39,774 nucleotides of DNA. Source: Amphimedon queenslandica (lineage: Eukaryota > Porifera > Demospongiae > Haplosclerida > Niphatidae). The DNA is taken from NCBI RefSeq assembly GCF_000090795.2, contig NW_003546471.1, positions 114,538 through 154,311 on the forward strand, in the 5' to 3' direction. The notes beneath the pieces are model-generated. The model was not told the DNA's origin. It did not search any database and saw nothing but the letters and a program-made list of their open reading frames with translations. Shown here in pieces: positions 28,763 through 39,328 of this stretch. A program made the position numbers and the translations under genes. The first letter of the stretch is position 1; each line of letters begins with the position of its first letter.

Positions 28763-31446
28763 CAGGGGTGTGGCCAAGGTAGGGATTGGAAGGGCATTTG
28801 CCTACAAATGTGAAGGCATGCCCTACCATTGGTAACTGGTGATAATAGCATTCATTGTGCATGTGGGAGCATGACAACACACCCACTACTTTTAATAGTC
28901 ACGCCTCCTGCAGTAATTTCTACATGGAATGACACGACTAAAATACAGCTAACTCTTATTGATTTTCATAGACGTTCTTCTCAACCTGAAGTCCTTACCA
29001 CCCCTACAGATACTTAAGTACTACTGCTACTTCTGTATTACTAGAGACTGAATGTTTACAAACTGAACTTGCAAGTTGTCCATTAGAAACTCATCTGCTG
29101 CATGTCAGTCCACAGCAATGATTTATCACTCAATGTACTGAGAGTAGTAGCACTTGTATCCAAGTACCTGACATTGCTTCTGGTTCTGAAGTCATGCCAG
29201 CTCAATCAAAGGGACCCTTTCCTTGCAGAAAGTTTTTTAATACTCATCGTTCTTTCAGTTCTTCATGGTACAATGACTACTCTTGTTTAGAGAATTCGTC
29301 ATCATTTGATGCAGCATTTTCTTACCCATGTAGATTATTTACTACTAAATCAGGCAAGTCACCAAAGACTTTTTAAACTGAATTAGGATTTACTGACTGA
29401 AAGCATGCCACGGGAAAGCATGGTGTCCTTCTTAGTCATGATAAATGCAGTGTACACAAGAGCACCATGTTGGCCTGGGAAAAATACAAGTGGAATGCTG
29501 CCTCTGGGACATCTGTAGCGAATCTACTTATTTCAAAATGCAAACTGCAAATCAGAAACAACCGTCACAACATTGCTGCAGTTGCACAATCTATACTATT
29601 CTGTGGTCATCAAGAAATCGCATTGAGAGGCCACAATGAATCATCAAGATGTCTGAACAGAGGGAACTTATTGGAACTAATGGAGTATCAAAGTGAGTAT
29701 GACCCTACTGTTAAGCAAAAATTGAAAGATGGGCCCAATAATGCAAGAAACACTTCACCTGAAGTTCAAAATAGTACTCCGGCTATTATGGCCAACTTGG
29801 TTAGGAAATAAATTTGTAAGTCAGTTTTAATTTCTGGTAAATATACTCTTGTTGCTGATGAGTGCAGAGATGTTGCTAAACAGGAACAGATGTCAGTTGC
29901 TTTGAGGTATGTCGATGTATGCAATGGTAGTAAGCAGGAGAATTTTCTCACATTTGTTCACCTAATTTCTCTTAATGCTGATAGTTTAGCAAATTGTTAG
30001 ACACTCTTAACAAGTATGAGTTACAACCACAATATGGTATCACAAGGGTATGATGGGGCTTCTGCGATGAGTGGAATGTGTCATAGAGTTCAGAAGAAAG
30101 TTTAGGAAGAAGCCACACATGCCAGGTATATACACTGCTTTGCACACATTTTAAATATAGCATTGGTTGATCCAGTGAGAAATGTTTAAGAAGCAAATGA
30201 GTTCATTGCCTTGCTTCAAGCACTCTGTTTTTTTGTCAACAACAAAAGCCCTTGCAATTTTTTTCGAAAAGCAGAAACAAATTGCACTAGATACATAGCC
30301 CATGCATTATGAGAAGCTATGTGATAAAAGATGGGCTTGTCGGTACAAAGCTGTAAAGTCCATTTGTTGCACCTTTGATGCTGTATTAGAAACCATAGAA
30401 GATAATATATCTAGCTCCAGTTTTCATGACAATGCCATTGAAGCAAGAAGGCTTCTATATCAAGCTCGTTCTTTCAAATTTCTAATATCTCTTATTATTC
30501 TGGACCATATATAATCTATCACTCTTTTTTCATCAAAAAACCTTCACAGTAATTCCATGGATTTAGCCAAAGCAAGTGATTTGTTAACAGAACCACAGAA
30601 ACCTGACAGGTTTATTGACAAGAGGAATCATGGCAAGAGGTTGATCAATATGCTGTAAAAGTAGCTGAAGTGAAAGATATCTGTACTGATGAGCCATACA
30701 CCAGGGAGAGAAAAGCACCCAAAAGGCTAAGTGATTCTGTTGTATATAAAAGAAGTCGTCATAAAACAAGAAAAAGGACACCTGATTGGTCTTATTCAGT
30801 AGTACATAGCTTTCTAGCAGAAATGGGCAGGAGATTCTGTCCTCTAAATCTTTTTTTAATGAAGGCTGTTCAAAGTTGCTCCCAACACTCCATAACCTTT
30901 CTGGATTTTTTAACACTCTCCTATTATTCAAGAATATGAATTAAATACAGTCACTCAAAATGGAGACAATTTTGGCAAAGAGAACTCTTGTAGGAAAGTG
31001 TTTGACGGTATAGGTGATGAAATTAGTGAAATTTATGCACATAAAGCAGTTGAAGGTTTTACTAACAATAGCTGTTAGTACAGCTGAATGTGAGAAGTTT
31101 TTCAGCCATGAAGAGAATTAAAACATGTCAGATTTACAATGACCAATAAAAGATTAGCTGACTTCGCTGTCCTTCCTATCTAGAAAGAAGTTTCTAAGAC
31201 ACTGAATTTAGAAGTTAATATTTTTGCAAGTAGTAGCAATCATAGAATATCTTTAACTTTCTAAAAAGTCATTATTTTTGAAAGTTTTTGTTAGGTTACA
31301 TGAATAATTACTAAAATACGGTGTACTATGGGCGTGGCCCACCAAGAAAAGTGGATGTGGCCCAATGTATGGCGCAGTTCTTACCCGTAAATAATTTTTC
31401 TTTCCGTTACTGCCCTACCATACATTTCAGCCTTGCTACGCCCCTG
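28763..31446 (+). mobile_element. hAT transposon inserted in the minisatellite
   Basis: The left end CAGGGGTGTGGCCAAGGTAG and right end (inverted) CAGGGGCGTAGCAAGGCTGA share the hAT-like CAGGGG start and 14 or more of the first 18 bases allowing one gap. Flanks 28755-28762 and 31447-31454 are both TGAGTGAG, an 8-bp duplication (the satellite itself contains this motif, so it is weaker proof than usual). Length 2,684 bp. It carries a TTF-type transposase relic. Confidence 0.82.
28829..31265 (+). pseudogene. TTF-type hAT transposase (ZMYM1-like) relic
   Basis: The leader from 28829 is Ser/Thr-rich. KGPFPCRKFF, WYNDYSCLE and FDAAFSYPCRLFTTKSGKS (29210-29360) form the TTF zinc-binding region, followed after stops by KHGVLLSHDKCSVHKSTM. 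A long open piece, 29467-29811, reads NNRHNIAAVAQSILFCGHQ and IALRGHNESS. After TAA, KYTLVADECRDVAKQEQMSV (about 29838-29897) keeps the catalytic Asp. QGYDGASAMSGMCHRVQKKV, ARYIHCFAHILNIALVDPV (30040-30178) match the second conserved block. LTIAVSTAECEKFFS (31060-31104) is the dimerisation block, with a shift just after. About ten stops or shifts. Closest type: zinc-finger MYM-type 1-like hAT proteins. Of the hAT copies in the window this one is the most complete. Confidence 0.8.
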
Positions 31447-31640
31447 TGAGTGAGCAGTGACTGGTGAGTAGCTTTGTTACCAGTGAGAGAGACCAAACAC
31501 TGGCAGACAGGGAGTGAGTGAGCAGTGAGGAGTGAATAGCTTTGTTTCCAATGAGAGAGACCAGACAGGGAGTCAGTGAGGAGTGAGCAGTGTGTAGCTT
31601 TGTTATCAGTGACAGAGACCAGACAGGGAGTAAGTCAGCA
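31447..31640 (+). repeat. Minisatellite block 2
   Basis: Three units with GGTGAGTAGCTTTGTTACCA, GAGAGAGACCAGACAGGGAG and GAGTGAGCAG. It continues block 1 across the hAT element and ends near GGGAGTAAGTCAG. Confidence 0.88.
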
Positions 31641-32129
31641 CCCTATGGACAAATTCATGCAAGTTTCCTCCTCAAACAGTTACAATTATTCATGTTACAC
31701 TACTTTTTATTGCATAAATTATGCTTGTCACATTTTTTTGCTAAAATTAGAAAACATGTTTCTGCATTTTTCATGAAACTTGGGTAAAAAATGGAAACAT
31801 GACTAGAAACATGAGAAAACCTTGTAACGCATGTTTTATGTTAGTTTGAAATAATGCACAAGCATGAGTGAACTTACAACTTTAATGCGGAAACATGAGT
31901 AAAATTATAATTAAGTCATGTTTTATGTTTATTAAAAAGATGTAATATATGAGTACGTCATATATGCATGATGAAAGTAAGTGTCATTCTTTATCATATT
32001 GGGAAATATTGATATGCATGTATCATTAATCACAACACACTTGCTCCATATTTTAATTACATTCAGCACTGTGATGTTGTTGCATGAATAGAAGATTAAA
32101 GTAGAATATTGCATTTAAAATAATATTAC
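31641..32129. other. Non-coding stretch right of minisatellite block 2
   Basis: AT-rich. GAAACATG-type motifs recur several times (31750-31920), otherwise nothing. It may be the 3' part of the CACTA-like element. Confidence 0.4.
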
Positions 32130-34420
32130 TTGGTATCCCTAATATACGTCTGTGGCAAAATTTCTGACTAGATGCTAAACCTACCAGTTCTTTGCAGAAG
32201 TAATCAATGCATATTCCACATCAGCAAAAAAAGATAAACTTCTGGAGTTTACCACTACACCTGCTTTTAAGTGCACAACAAAATCATTGCTTTCACTGCC
32301 AAGTACTGTTCTATGTAACATCATTTTACTGATTGGTAACAATTAATTTGATAAGGAGCAGATATCAGACAAACGTAAGGCTTCCTTTTCCTTATGAGTA
32401 AGGATGGTAGCAGGTATGCCTAGTATTTCTTTCGCAACCCTCTTCCTGACAGTGTAACGATATATTAAAAAATAAAACAGAATTAGCATGCAGGTATGCA
32501 AATGAAATACCAGTGTCCAAGATAAATATAAATGACTAATGTATTGGGCCATATCATCATAATCTATCTGTAAATTATCTACAGGGGCTTGTAATTACTG
32601 TCGCATTAATATGCCCTTGATAATCTACATTAAAGCAATTTCAATCATAGTTTAGCACAACATTTATTTTACCTCTTTGTCTGGCCTGTAGCTACCATGA
32701 AATAATGAATTGAGCCAGCAATTCATATTCTCAAATGAGAAAGCAGAGTGTGCCCAAAAAGGGCCAAAATTCTCGACACATTGGCTGTAATGTGTTAACA
32801 TGTGCACGTTCATGCTGTTGTAACATTCTATGGCATACATATAAGTAGTAGATGGAACATGGCTTTGAGTGTTTATTAGATATACACCAAAAATGATAGT
32901 CATAATCCCGAAGGCATAGCCCAAGGGATTATGAATATCATTTGAGGTGTACATCTGATAAACCACAAAAATGCCATGTTCTATATTATTTGTACCCAAT
33001 GGAAGGCATAATGATGAATATTTCAGCTTACCTGTCACCATAAGATTCCTGGAAATCATATAGTAGTAGCAAAAATCAAAAAAACTTCTTGAAGCGGTGA
33101 CGCCATTTTAATAGCCTTGCACGTGGTCAGCTTGTGAGTTTATACAAGGGCCATTCTTGAGGATATTCATTGCTCTTGCACAAAGTTTACATCATACTTT
33201 CTCCAATTTGAGACCCACAAAAGCCTGACACAAAAGTCTGGCTTATACGCTCAGCTTGATTTTGAAGGGAGAGACTCCTTAGGGGGACTCTTCCTGATTT
33301 TTACCAGTGGACCTTTCAGGACACAACTGTCCTGAGGAAAAAGGTCAAAGTTCACAGGATCCCTTGTTAATGGGACTTTCCCTGGTGTAAGAGGGACAAC
33401 GCTGATACACAAAGGTGTATCAGGTTTATCTCTCATACACCAGGGAAAGTCCATGGTGTATGAGTAATTCCACTGGTGTATCATGTAGCACAGCTTTGAA
33501 AGATATTTTATCAGTAATACTGTAATTCCTAAAGAAATTAGTCATATGTGAAAGTAATTAACATAAGACATGATATACTTTTTCAAATTCTGTAGATTTT
33601 TTCACACTGGCTTTAAAACAATACTCATTGTTGGCTTTTTCTTGCCATACAACAGACCCACTAGGATTATATTCTTTAGCTGCACTCTCTGGGTGAATGG
33701 CAAGTTAATTATCATTAGCAGTACAGGCTTCATAGTAACGATGTTGGACTTAAAGGGGAATATACCATCTGTATTTAACAGAAGGGACAGTGTGTCCATT
33801 TCAGAATTAGACTGACATACCTGAGCACTGCTCCCATTATGAATGTCACTATATACCCCATAGTTAATATCAAAGGACAATTACTCATAAAACCTTTTCC
33901 TGTTGAGACGAACATAAATCATATGTTCTATATCCCTAACTTTTATGAATATTGGAGTTATGCTTGCATCGCAATCAGGTGAAAAGATGCTATACTTAGC
34001 CACAGGAACATGTGTTACTTTCCATGTGCTTTTTCATGTAGTGCAGTAAAGGTACTCTGTGACCTCAGCTTTCTTCTCAGGCATATATGACGACACTGCT
34101 TTCTCAAAGTGATAAATGCTGCTTAGTACTCTAGTAGATGGAGGCAAGACAGAATTGAGAAGAGAGAGTAGGTCTGTCATGGCCTCCCTTGTGAGGTGAT
34201 GTTTTGTCATAAATGACTTTATTATTAAAATTGCAACATCAAATTCTGATGCTTCCATCTCCTGCAGCTCATCTTGTCCATTCTCCTGCTCATAGCCACC
34301 ATCATGCTGCCAATCATGGTAGGGCTTCTCTCCTCTATCTCTTGAAGCTCAGCATCACATTCATTCACATTCTCAGAGTTTGTCACACAGACCATTGACA
34401 CGTATTCTACCTGCATCTCT
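32130..34420 (-). pseudogene. CACTA/EnSpm-type transposase relic (Tnp2 and DUF4218-like)
   Basis: Read right to left. The N-terminal block FMTKHHLTREAMTDLLSLLN, YHFEKAVSS and EYLYCTT (34258-34034) is followed by SFDINYGVYSDIHNGSS and LNTDGIFPFKSNIVTMKPV, then INLPFTQRVQLKNIILVGLL and YGKKKPTMSIVLKPV (33877-33602), the Tnp2 core. A GC-richer palindromic insert (33251-33490) follows. Then MNVHMLTHYSQCVENFGPFW and AHSAFSFENMNCWLNSLFHG (32830-32690) are the DUF4218 block. LGIPATILTHKEKEALRLSD and, after a shift, KMMLHRTVLGSESNDFVVHL (32450-32200) are the C-terminal end. Several stops. In plants this domain pair marks CACTA elements; animal relatives exist. The exact catalytic residues were not all located. 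Confidence 0.68.
33373..33452. repeat. Perfect 17-bp inverted repeat with internal palindrome
   Basis: GGACTTTCCCTGGTGTA (33373-33389) and TACACCAGGGAAAGTCC (33436-33452) are exact inverses. Inside is GATACACAAAGGTGTATC, itself palindromic. GTGTATGAG and CTCATACACC pieces and ACCAGTGGA/CCACTGGT at 33301 and 33470 extend the pattern over about 33290-33480. It looks like a small hairpin element lodged in the CACTA-like relic. Confidence 0.75.
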
Positions 34421-34499
34421 TCATTTCTGAGGCTATAATGTATATGTTGATATAATGTATATAATCTTAATCATAATGATATGTACCGTTATCCATGTA

Positions 34500-35078
34500 G
34501 GGAGACAGTGACTACACAGGGAGTGAGTGAGCAGAGAGGAGTGAGTAGTGAGTAGCATTGTTACCAGTGACAGAGACCAGAGATGAGTGAGTAAAGAGTG
34601 AGTAGCTTTGTTACCAGTGAGAGAGATCAGACATGATGTTAGAAGCAGAGAGTACTGAGTAGCTTTGATACCAGTGAAGGAGACCAGACAGGGAGTGAGT
34701 AAGCAGAAAGGAGTGAGTGAGCAGAAAGGAGTGAGTGAGCAGAGAGGAGTGAGTAGTGAGAAGCTTTGTTACCAGTGAGACAGACCAGACAGGGAGTGAG
34801 TGAGCAGTGAGTCGCTTCATTACCAGTGAAAGAGATCAGACAGGGAGTGAGTAAGAAGAGAGAGGTAAGTATAGCTGTGACTAAGGAAGTCATATGTACC
34901 AGAGAGACAGAGATTGTATGTTGATTACAAGACCAGAGAGAAAGTACTTGTACGTTTGTAAATGGCCAGAGAGAGGGAGTGAGTGACAAGAGTTGTAAAT
35001 GACCAGTGAGGGAGTGAGTGACGAGAGAGGGAGAACATGTACGTGTTTAATGACGAGAGGGAGTGTTTGACAAGAGAG
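34500..35078 (+). repeat. Minisatellite block 3 (largest)
   Basis: Eight or more degenerate units of GTGAGTAGCTTTGTTACCAG, TGAGAGAGA, CCAGACAGGGAGTGAGTGAG and CAGAGAGGA, decaying after about 34870 into looser GAGAGAGGGAG motifs. Same family as blocks 1 and 2. Open frames here (Leu/Thr/His/Ser-rich on the minus strand) are repeat artefacts. Confidence 0.9.
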
Positions 35079-35588
35079 AGAAAAAATAGTCAGACATCAT
35101 TGTTCTGGTATGCAAAGAAGCATTCTGTATTACATGCTTAATGGCAAAGATAAAGATCACATTCTTTGCAATGCCATTTGGTAACTTTTCTTATGCCCTT
35201 TAAAAGCAAAAGTGACATTGATGCTGTTTCCCATCTTCAAGTAATGAGAAATGCTCTTCCCTAAACCGTTTTGTATGAACTGATGCCCTTTTACCTCTGG
35301 TTTTTGTGACCAATACCCATGAAGCAGTTGTGCAAGTGCTGCACGAAAGTTTTTGACATTTCTGGTGTTGTATTCAGATTTGATTGTAACTGCTTATTAT
35401 TAGAGCATTTGTGATGCTGAAATCAAATAACTACTTTTTAGGTGAACATGGTAGTACTCCCACTGCTGGTCATTAATTTCTTATGGTTTTTGTCCCATGT
35501 TGTTTGATACATCTAGTGCTGATTTATGATTATTGATGCAAAAAGAAGTTCAATTGGATGTAATTGAGTAACAAACATTGATATGCAC
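35079..35588. other. Non-coding stretch, nothing recognised
   Basis: No long frame, repeat partner or RNA signal seen. Confidence 0.4.
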
Positions 35589-35845
35589 CAGGGGCAGATC
35601 TAGGGGTGGGCCAGGCCCACCCAAAAATTCTGTGCAGTAATTTTAGATCAACTTTTTAATGTGGATGACTATGTAAACTGTGAAACATGACTATGCAAAC
35701 AATTTTGTAAACCACAAAGGAGCTAATTTTAACAGCTTTAATCTTCAAAATTTTGACTTTAAATGTAGGGCATGTTGGCCACACCCACTAATTACCACAC
35801 CCAAATCATCAAGGCCCACCCAAGAATCCAATCCTAGAGGTATGC
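35589..35845. mobile_element. hAT-like miniature element (non-autonomous)
   Basis: It starts CAGGGGCAGATCTAGGGGTG, a typical hAT-type terminus, followed by GGCCAGGCCCACCCAAAA. The right end, AAGGCCCACCCAAGAATCCA and CCTAGAGG, is its imperfect inverse. About 257 bp, no coding capacity. Flanks are only partly alike (ATATGCAC, GTATGCAT), so the 8-bp duplication is unproven. Confidence 0.6.
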
Positions 35846-37229
35846 ATATATCTTGCATTATTTACACGGTGCACAACGAAAGAAAGGTCTCTAAATTACA
35901 AAGGCAGTGCTTCATACAATACATTGTTGTTATGATAAGGTGCCACCGTTACAATTTTGGGAAGCCATATCTGTAATTGATAATTCCTGCAGATAGCCTG
36001 GCTTTTTCATATCGGATCACATATTGTTTGGGGAGAATTGGTCATTATCACTTTTCTGATACATACCCTTGTTTGTATGTTGCATAGCTAATTGTGATAA
36101 ACATTACATTTTTACAAGTTTTTAAGTAGCTCCAAATGAAGCTATGTATGTACATGTACACACTCAACAAAGTAATGTACATCTGACTTTGTGCAAACAG
36201 TGCTTGTCAACTCATGAAGCATGCTGGTTAGCAATCTCAGAATGTTTAATAGGAAGTCATGAATATGTAACATATGGAGCAGGCTAGAAACAAAAGAAAA
36301 AGTGTAATGGGCATGGCATAATGAGTAATAATAACTGTAAACAAAACATAGTTTGAATCAATTGTATTAAGTTTGGAACAGAAGGCATAACAGTAAAAGC
36401 AGTAACTTTGTGCTATAGATAGTAGCTTTTAGCACAGATGTGACAGCAATTACAACGATCTATTGTAATATGACTGAAAAAGTGTAATGCCAAGAAGAAA
36501 TTTGAATAGTAATGAATTATTGCCTAATTAGGTGGCATGCTAACTAATACTATAATTTGTGTGGCAGCAGTAATGGAGTATTGCTTATAGTTGGCATCAT
36601 TGTCACATTTGCATACGTAATACAGTGATATACGTTGTGATGCATTGCATTTGACCCATTCATCGTCATGCCTGCATGCCCCACAAAGACAAGGCATGCT
36701 ACCACTTCGTTTTACAAATTGATTTATAGTTAATCTAGAGAAAAATTGTACATTAGGATTTTAGTATGAGGGAAAGGACGAGTGTTACAGACCTTATTAC
36801 TGAGAACTGATAAGTCATCAGTGCATCACGACAATAAAAGCCACGCCTAGTATTGGGAGAAAAAAGTGAATCTGTCACTGGCCTTTAGCTGCTCTTTGGT
36901 TGTTCTTCCTTTAATGCAAAATAACTGCTGTAGTGTTTGATACTATAATTTTGATGAGAAAGATTGGCAGTTGTTAAGATTCTTCAGCTCGACTTTTGAA
37001 GGTGGGCTAGTCCTGAAATGGTGGATCAAGGCTGTAATTTGTCTCATATGGAATCTAGGCCTTAACACATCCTTTAGCTTCAGATATTTAACAAAATTAT
37101 AGATTTTACCTTAAAAACAACCTGTATACACTAAGAGTGTTCTTGTGTAAACTGTTTGACATATTAAATAATACGACAGGTGTGGCCTTGCATTTAGCAC
37201 ATCTGTGCTTAAAATACTGGTGGTTTAAA
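35846..37229. other. Long non-coding stretch, nothing recognised
   Basis: AT-rich with stops in all frames. Small palindrome-like GCATGCCTG/CATGCAGGC pieces near 36670-36710. No gene or RNA could be supported. Confidence 0.4.
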
Positions 37230-37489
37230 TACCATATTTCACCGTACAAACGACAGGTCCAAATAAACACCTGTCATTAATATATTCTAGCTATAGATAC
37301 ACATATTTCTATTAAAAATTATGCCCCACTGTTTAGATAGCTTCAAAGTGCTTAATAGTTAGAGCTGCGTCTGACTTGCCTCAAGTTGGGGGTTCGATTC
37401 CCACTTAAGGTCACTTTTTAATTTTTTCATCAAATTTCCTTTGCTGCTAAGAAATAAACGCCCAGGCGTTTAATTGGTAAAACATGGTA
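37230..37489. mobile_element. Miniature element with inverted ends and a tRNA-like core
   Basis: The left end TACCATATTTCACCGTACAA, ACGACAGG and the inverted right end TACCATGTTTTACCAATTAA, ACGCCTGG match at about 21 of 28 positions. AAATAAAC motifs sit just inside both ends (37263, 37452) and AAACGCCCAGGCGTTT near the right end is itself a small hairpin. The core 37345-37412 carries tRNA-like pol III boxes. It looks like a repeat family with a captured or fused tRNA-like segment. Confidence 0.55.
37345..37418 (+). ncRNA. tRNA-like segment with pol III A/B boxes (likely pseudo or SINE-like)
   Basis: GGTTCGATTCC (37391-37401) is a full match to the B-box consensus. TTAATAGTTAGAGC (37352-37365) resembles an A box at the right distance. 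A TTTTT run follows at 37413. The T-arm GGGGG/CCCAC pairs almost fully, but the anticodon stem and acceptor stem do not pair, so it is not a functional tRNA. Confidence 0.5.
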
Positions 37490-37649
37490 CTTATTATAAA
37501 ATGGAGAGGAAAGTCTTTTAATTGGAGTGCAATTGGTTTTAAGACTTTGAGAGTAGATAAGAGTCAAAGTATGAACTATGATGAGCCTTTAAGTAACCTA
37601 AAGGTAAATATACATCAATAAATTTTAATCAGCACTGCTATCATTGTTA

Positions 37650-39160
37650 TACAAATAGATTGTGATGATGCACATTTGAGTCAAGAAGATATGGTAGTTG
37701 ATTCAGAAATTGTGCCAGATGCTGCATCTAGTACTAGTAAAATTGTGAAAAGTCGCAATGCTTTAGATATAGCAATAAATAAGTCTGAAAAGCCAGTACT
37801 ACCTGCCATAACCCTTCTTTTTACTACATTTCGTGAAGTAACTTGTTTGCTTGAAAGGAAATGGTATGAACAATACAATTAAATGCTGCCTTCTGTTTTG
37901 CCTGTCAAAATTTCACCAATTGTTCAGAGACTACATTCACATCATTTGGGTTAAAAATTGGAAGCACGTTACAGGACAGAAAGGTATTCTAACGACTCAC
38001 TCCATTGGTAGGCATCATACTTGAGCAATGGCAGCATGAAAGATTACGAGAAAAGAGTGGCAACAGGAGAATCAAATTGGTTGCAAGCTTGATTGTATGG
38101 GGTCTAAAGTGATGTCTTACAATAGGAACTCATGTTAAGGCAATTACGGAATGCTTCTTGCACTGCGCTCTACAAAGCATTGCGCTTTGTGTTCATGATG
38201 AATCTGATGATTGTTTCAATCCCAGGAACTTTAGATCACTTATAACTCTCCCGTCACGTCATTCTTTAGAGGTCAGTCAACATCTACAAAACTGTTGTAA
38301 AAGTACATCATGGCTATCTCCATCCTTTCAAAATAAACTAATAGTTTCATTAGCCCGTCAAGTTCTTTCTTTCTTCAAACAAGACCTTTGTGATTCCAAA
38401 TACACTACTGTATTGGCAGATGAAACAAAAGATGTCAGTAAGCATAAACAGTGGTCCACTGCTTTTTATTACATTTTTATGGCAAGACAATGGAGAGTTG
38501 TGGGATATATGCTAGCTACAGATTTAACAGCAAAATCTCTTGCTAAGTACATCATGGCTAAAATGGATGACTTGGAGGTCATTTCTGAACAGTTGGTTTT
38601 ACAGTGTTATGATAGAGCCTCAGTAATGTCTGGTGCTAATGCTGGTGTTCATAAGTTTTTAAAGGAAAAGAGTCTACAGGCTGTCTACAACCATTGCTGT
38701 GCTTACCAACTAAACTTGGTATTGGTGCATGTAGCCAAGATAAATAGAGCAGCATCTGATTTCTTTTTAAACTTCCAAGCTTTGTATATCTTTCTTCATT
38801 TAAAAGAAATGAATTGTTTCTTTCGAATCAGAATTCTTTTGGAGGCAGGGAAATACACTTTAAAAAGCTTCGTGACACAAGGTGGTTATGTCGTAGTAAT
38901 ACAATTACTGCTGTTCTCACTACTTACTCTGCTGTTATCAAGACTCTAGATAATGTTTGAAATGCAAATGACCGTGACAGTGATTGAGGTTGTGGAAATC
39001 CTGAATGCAGTCAAATTAATTGATTTCACTGATTTACTTGTCTTAAAAGAGATATTCAGTGTCCACCAATCTCTCCAATATACTCTAATTAAAATCAATA
39101 AATCTTAGTGCCGCCTTTTGTCTCATTCAGTCAACTATTAAAACATTCATTAGTTGAAGA
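37650..39160 (+). pseudogene. TTF-type hAT transposase relic (ZMYM1-like), third copy
   Basis: After an AG near 37660 the frame reads DCDDAHLSQEDMVVDSEIV, then ALDIAINKSEKPVLPAI, WYEQYN. Shifted frames give NAAFCFACQNFTNCSETTF and NWKHVTGQKGILTTHSIG (37885-38020), the TTF zinc-binding region. The longest open frame (38158-38949) has AITECFLHCALQSIAL-type and PSFQNKLIVSLARQVLSF blocks, then YTTVLADETKDVSKHKQ with the catalytic Asp intact (about 38400-38450). It continues with LQCYDRASVMSGANAGVHKF (Gly-to-Arg in the usual YDGAS), NHCCAYQLNLVLVHVAKI. A shift near 38850 continues as KKLRDTRWLCRSNTITAVL, then LKEIFSVHQSLQYTLIKI to about 39105. The dimerisation end is missing. Earlier stops make it inactive. 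Confidence 0.75.
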
Positions 39161-39310
39161 TCCGATGATGAGTATTTGGGAATAATGACATTTTTGAAGC
39201 AGGACAATATTGTACTAACTCAACACAATCATTGTCAAAGACGTCCCCCTTCAATTTTGTTGCAAAGGTGTTTCAACTGGAGATTTAGTTCAAAAATAGA
39301 ATAGAGTAAA

Positions 39311-39328
39311 GTCTCCGTAATCGGAGAC
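39311..39328. repeat. Perfect 18-bp palindrome
   Basis: GTCTCCG-TAAT-CGGAGAC. The context TAAAGTCTCCGTAATCGGAG followed by ACACCACTTCTCGGATG resembles pogo/Tigger-type element ends, but no opposite end was found. Confidence 0.5.

Noticed and set aside
30584-30939. Overlapping frames on both strands
   Set aside because: Minus frame is antisense to the hAT relic; the plus one is a shifted hAT segment already covered.
32664-33059. Reading the 131-residue minus frame as a membrane protein
   Set aside because: Hydrophobic stretches exist, but the C-terminal part is clearly the DUF4218-like block of the CACTA-type relic.
34611-34989. Minus-strand frames rich in Leu-Thr-His-Ser
   Set aside because: They are translations of minisatellite block 3, in register with the repeat unit.
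37345-37418. Functional tRNA gene
   Set aside because: B box is perfect, but anticodon and acceptor stems do not pair.
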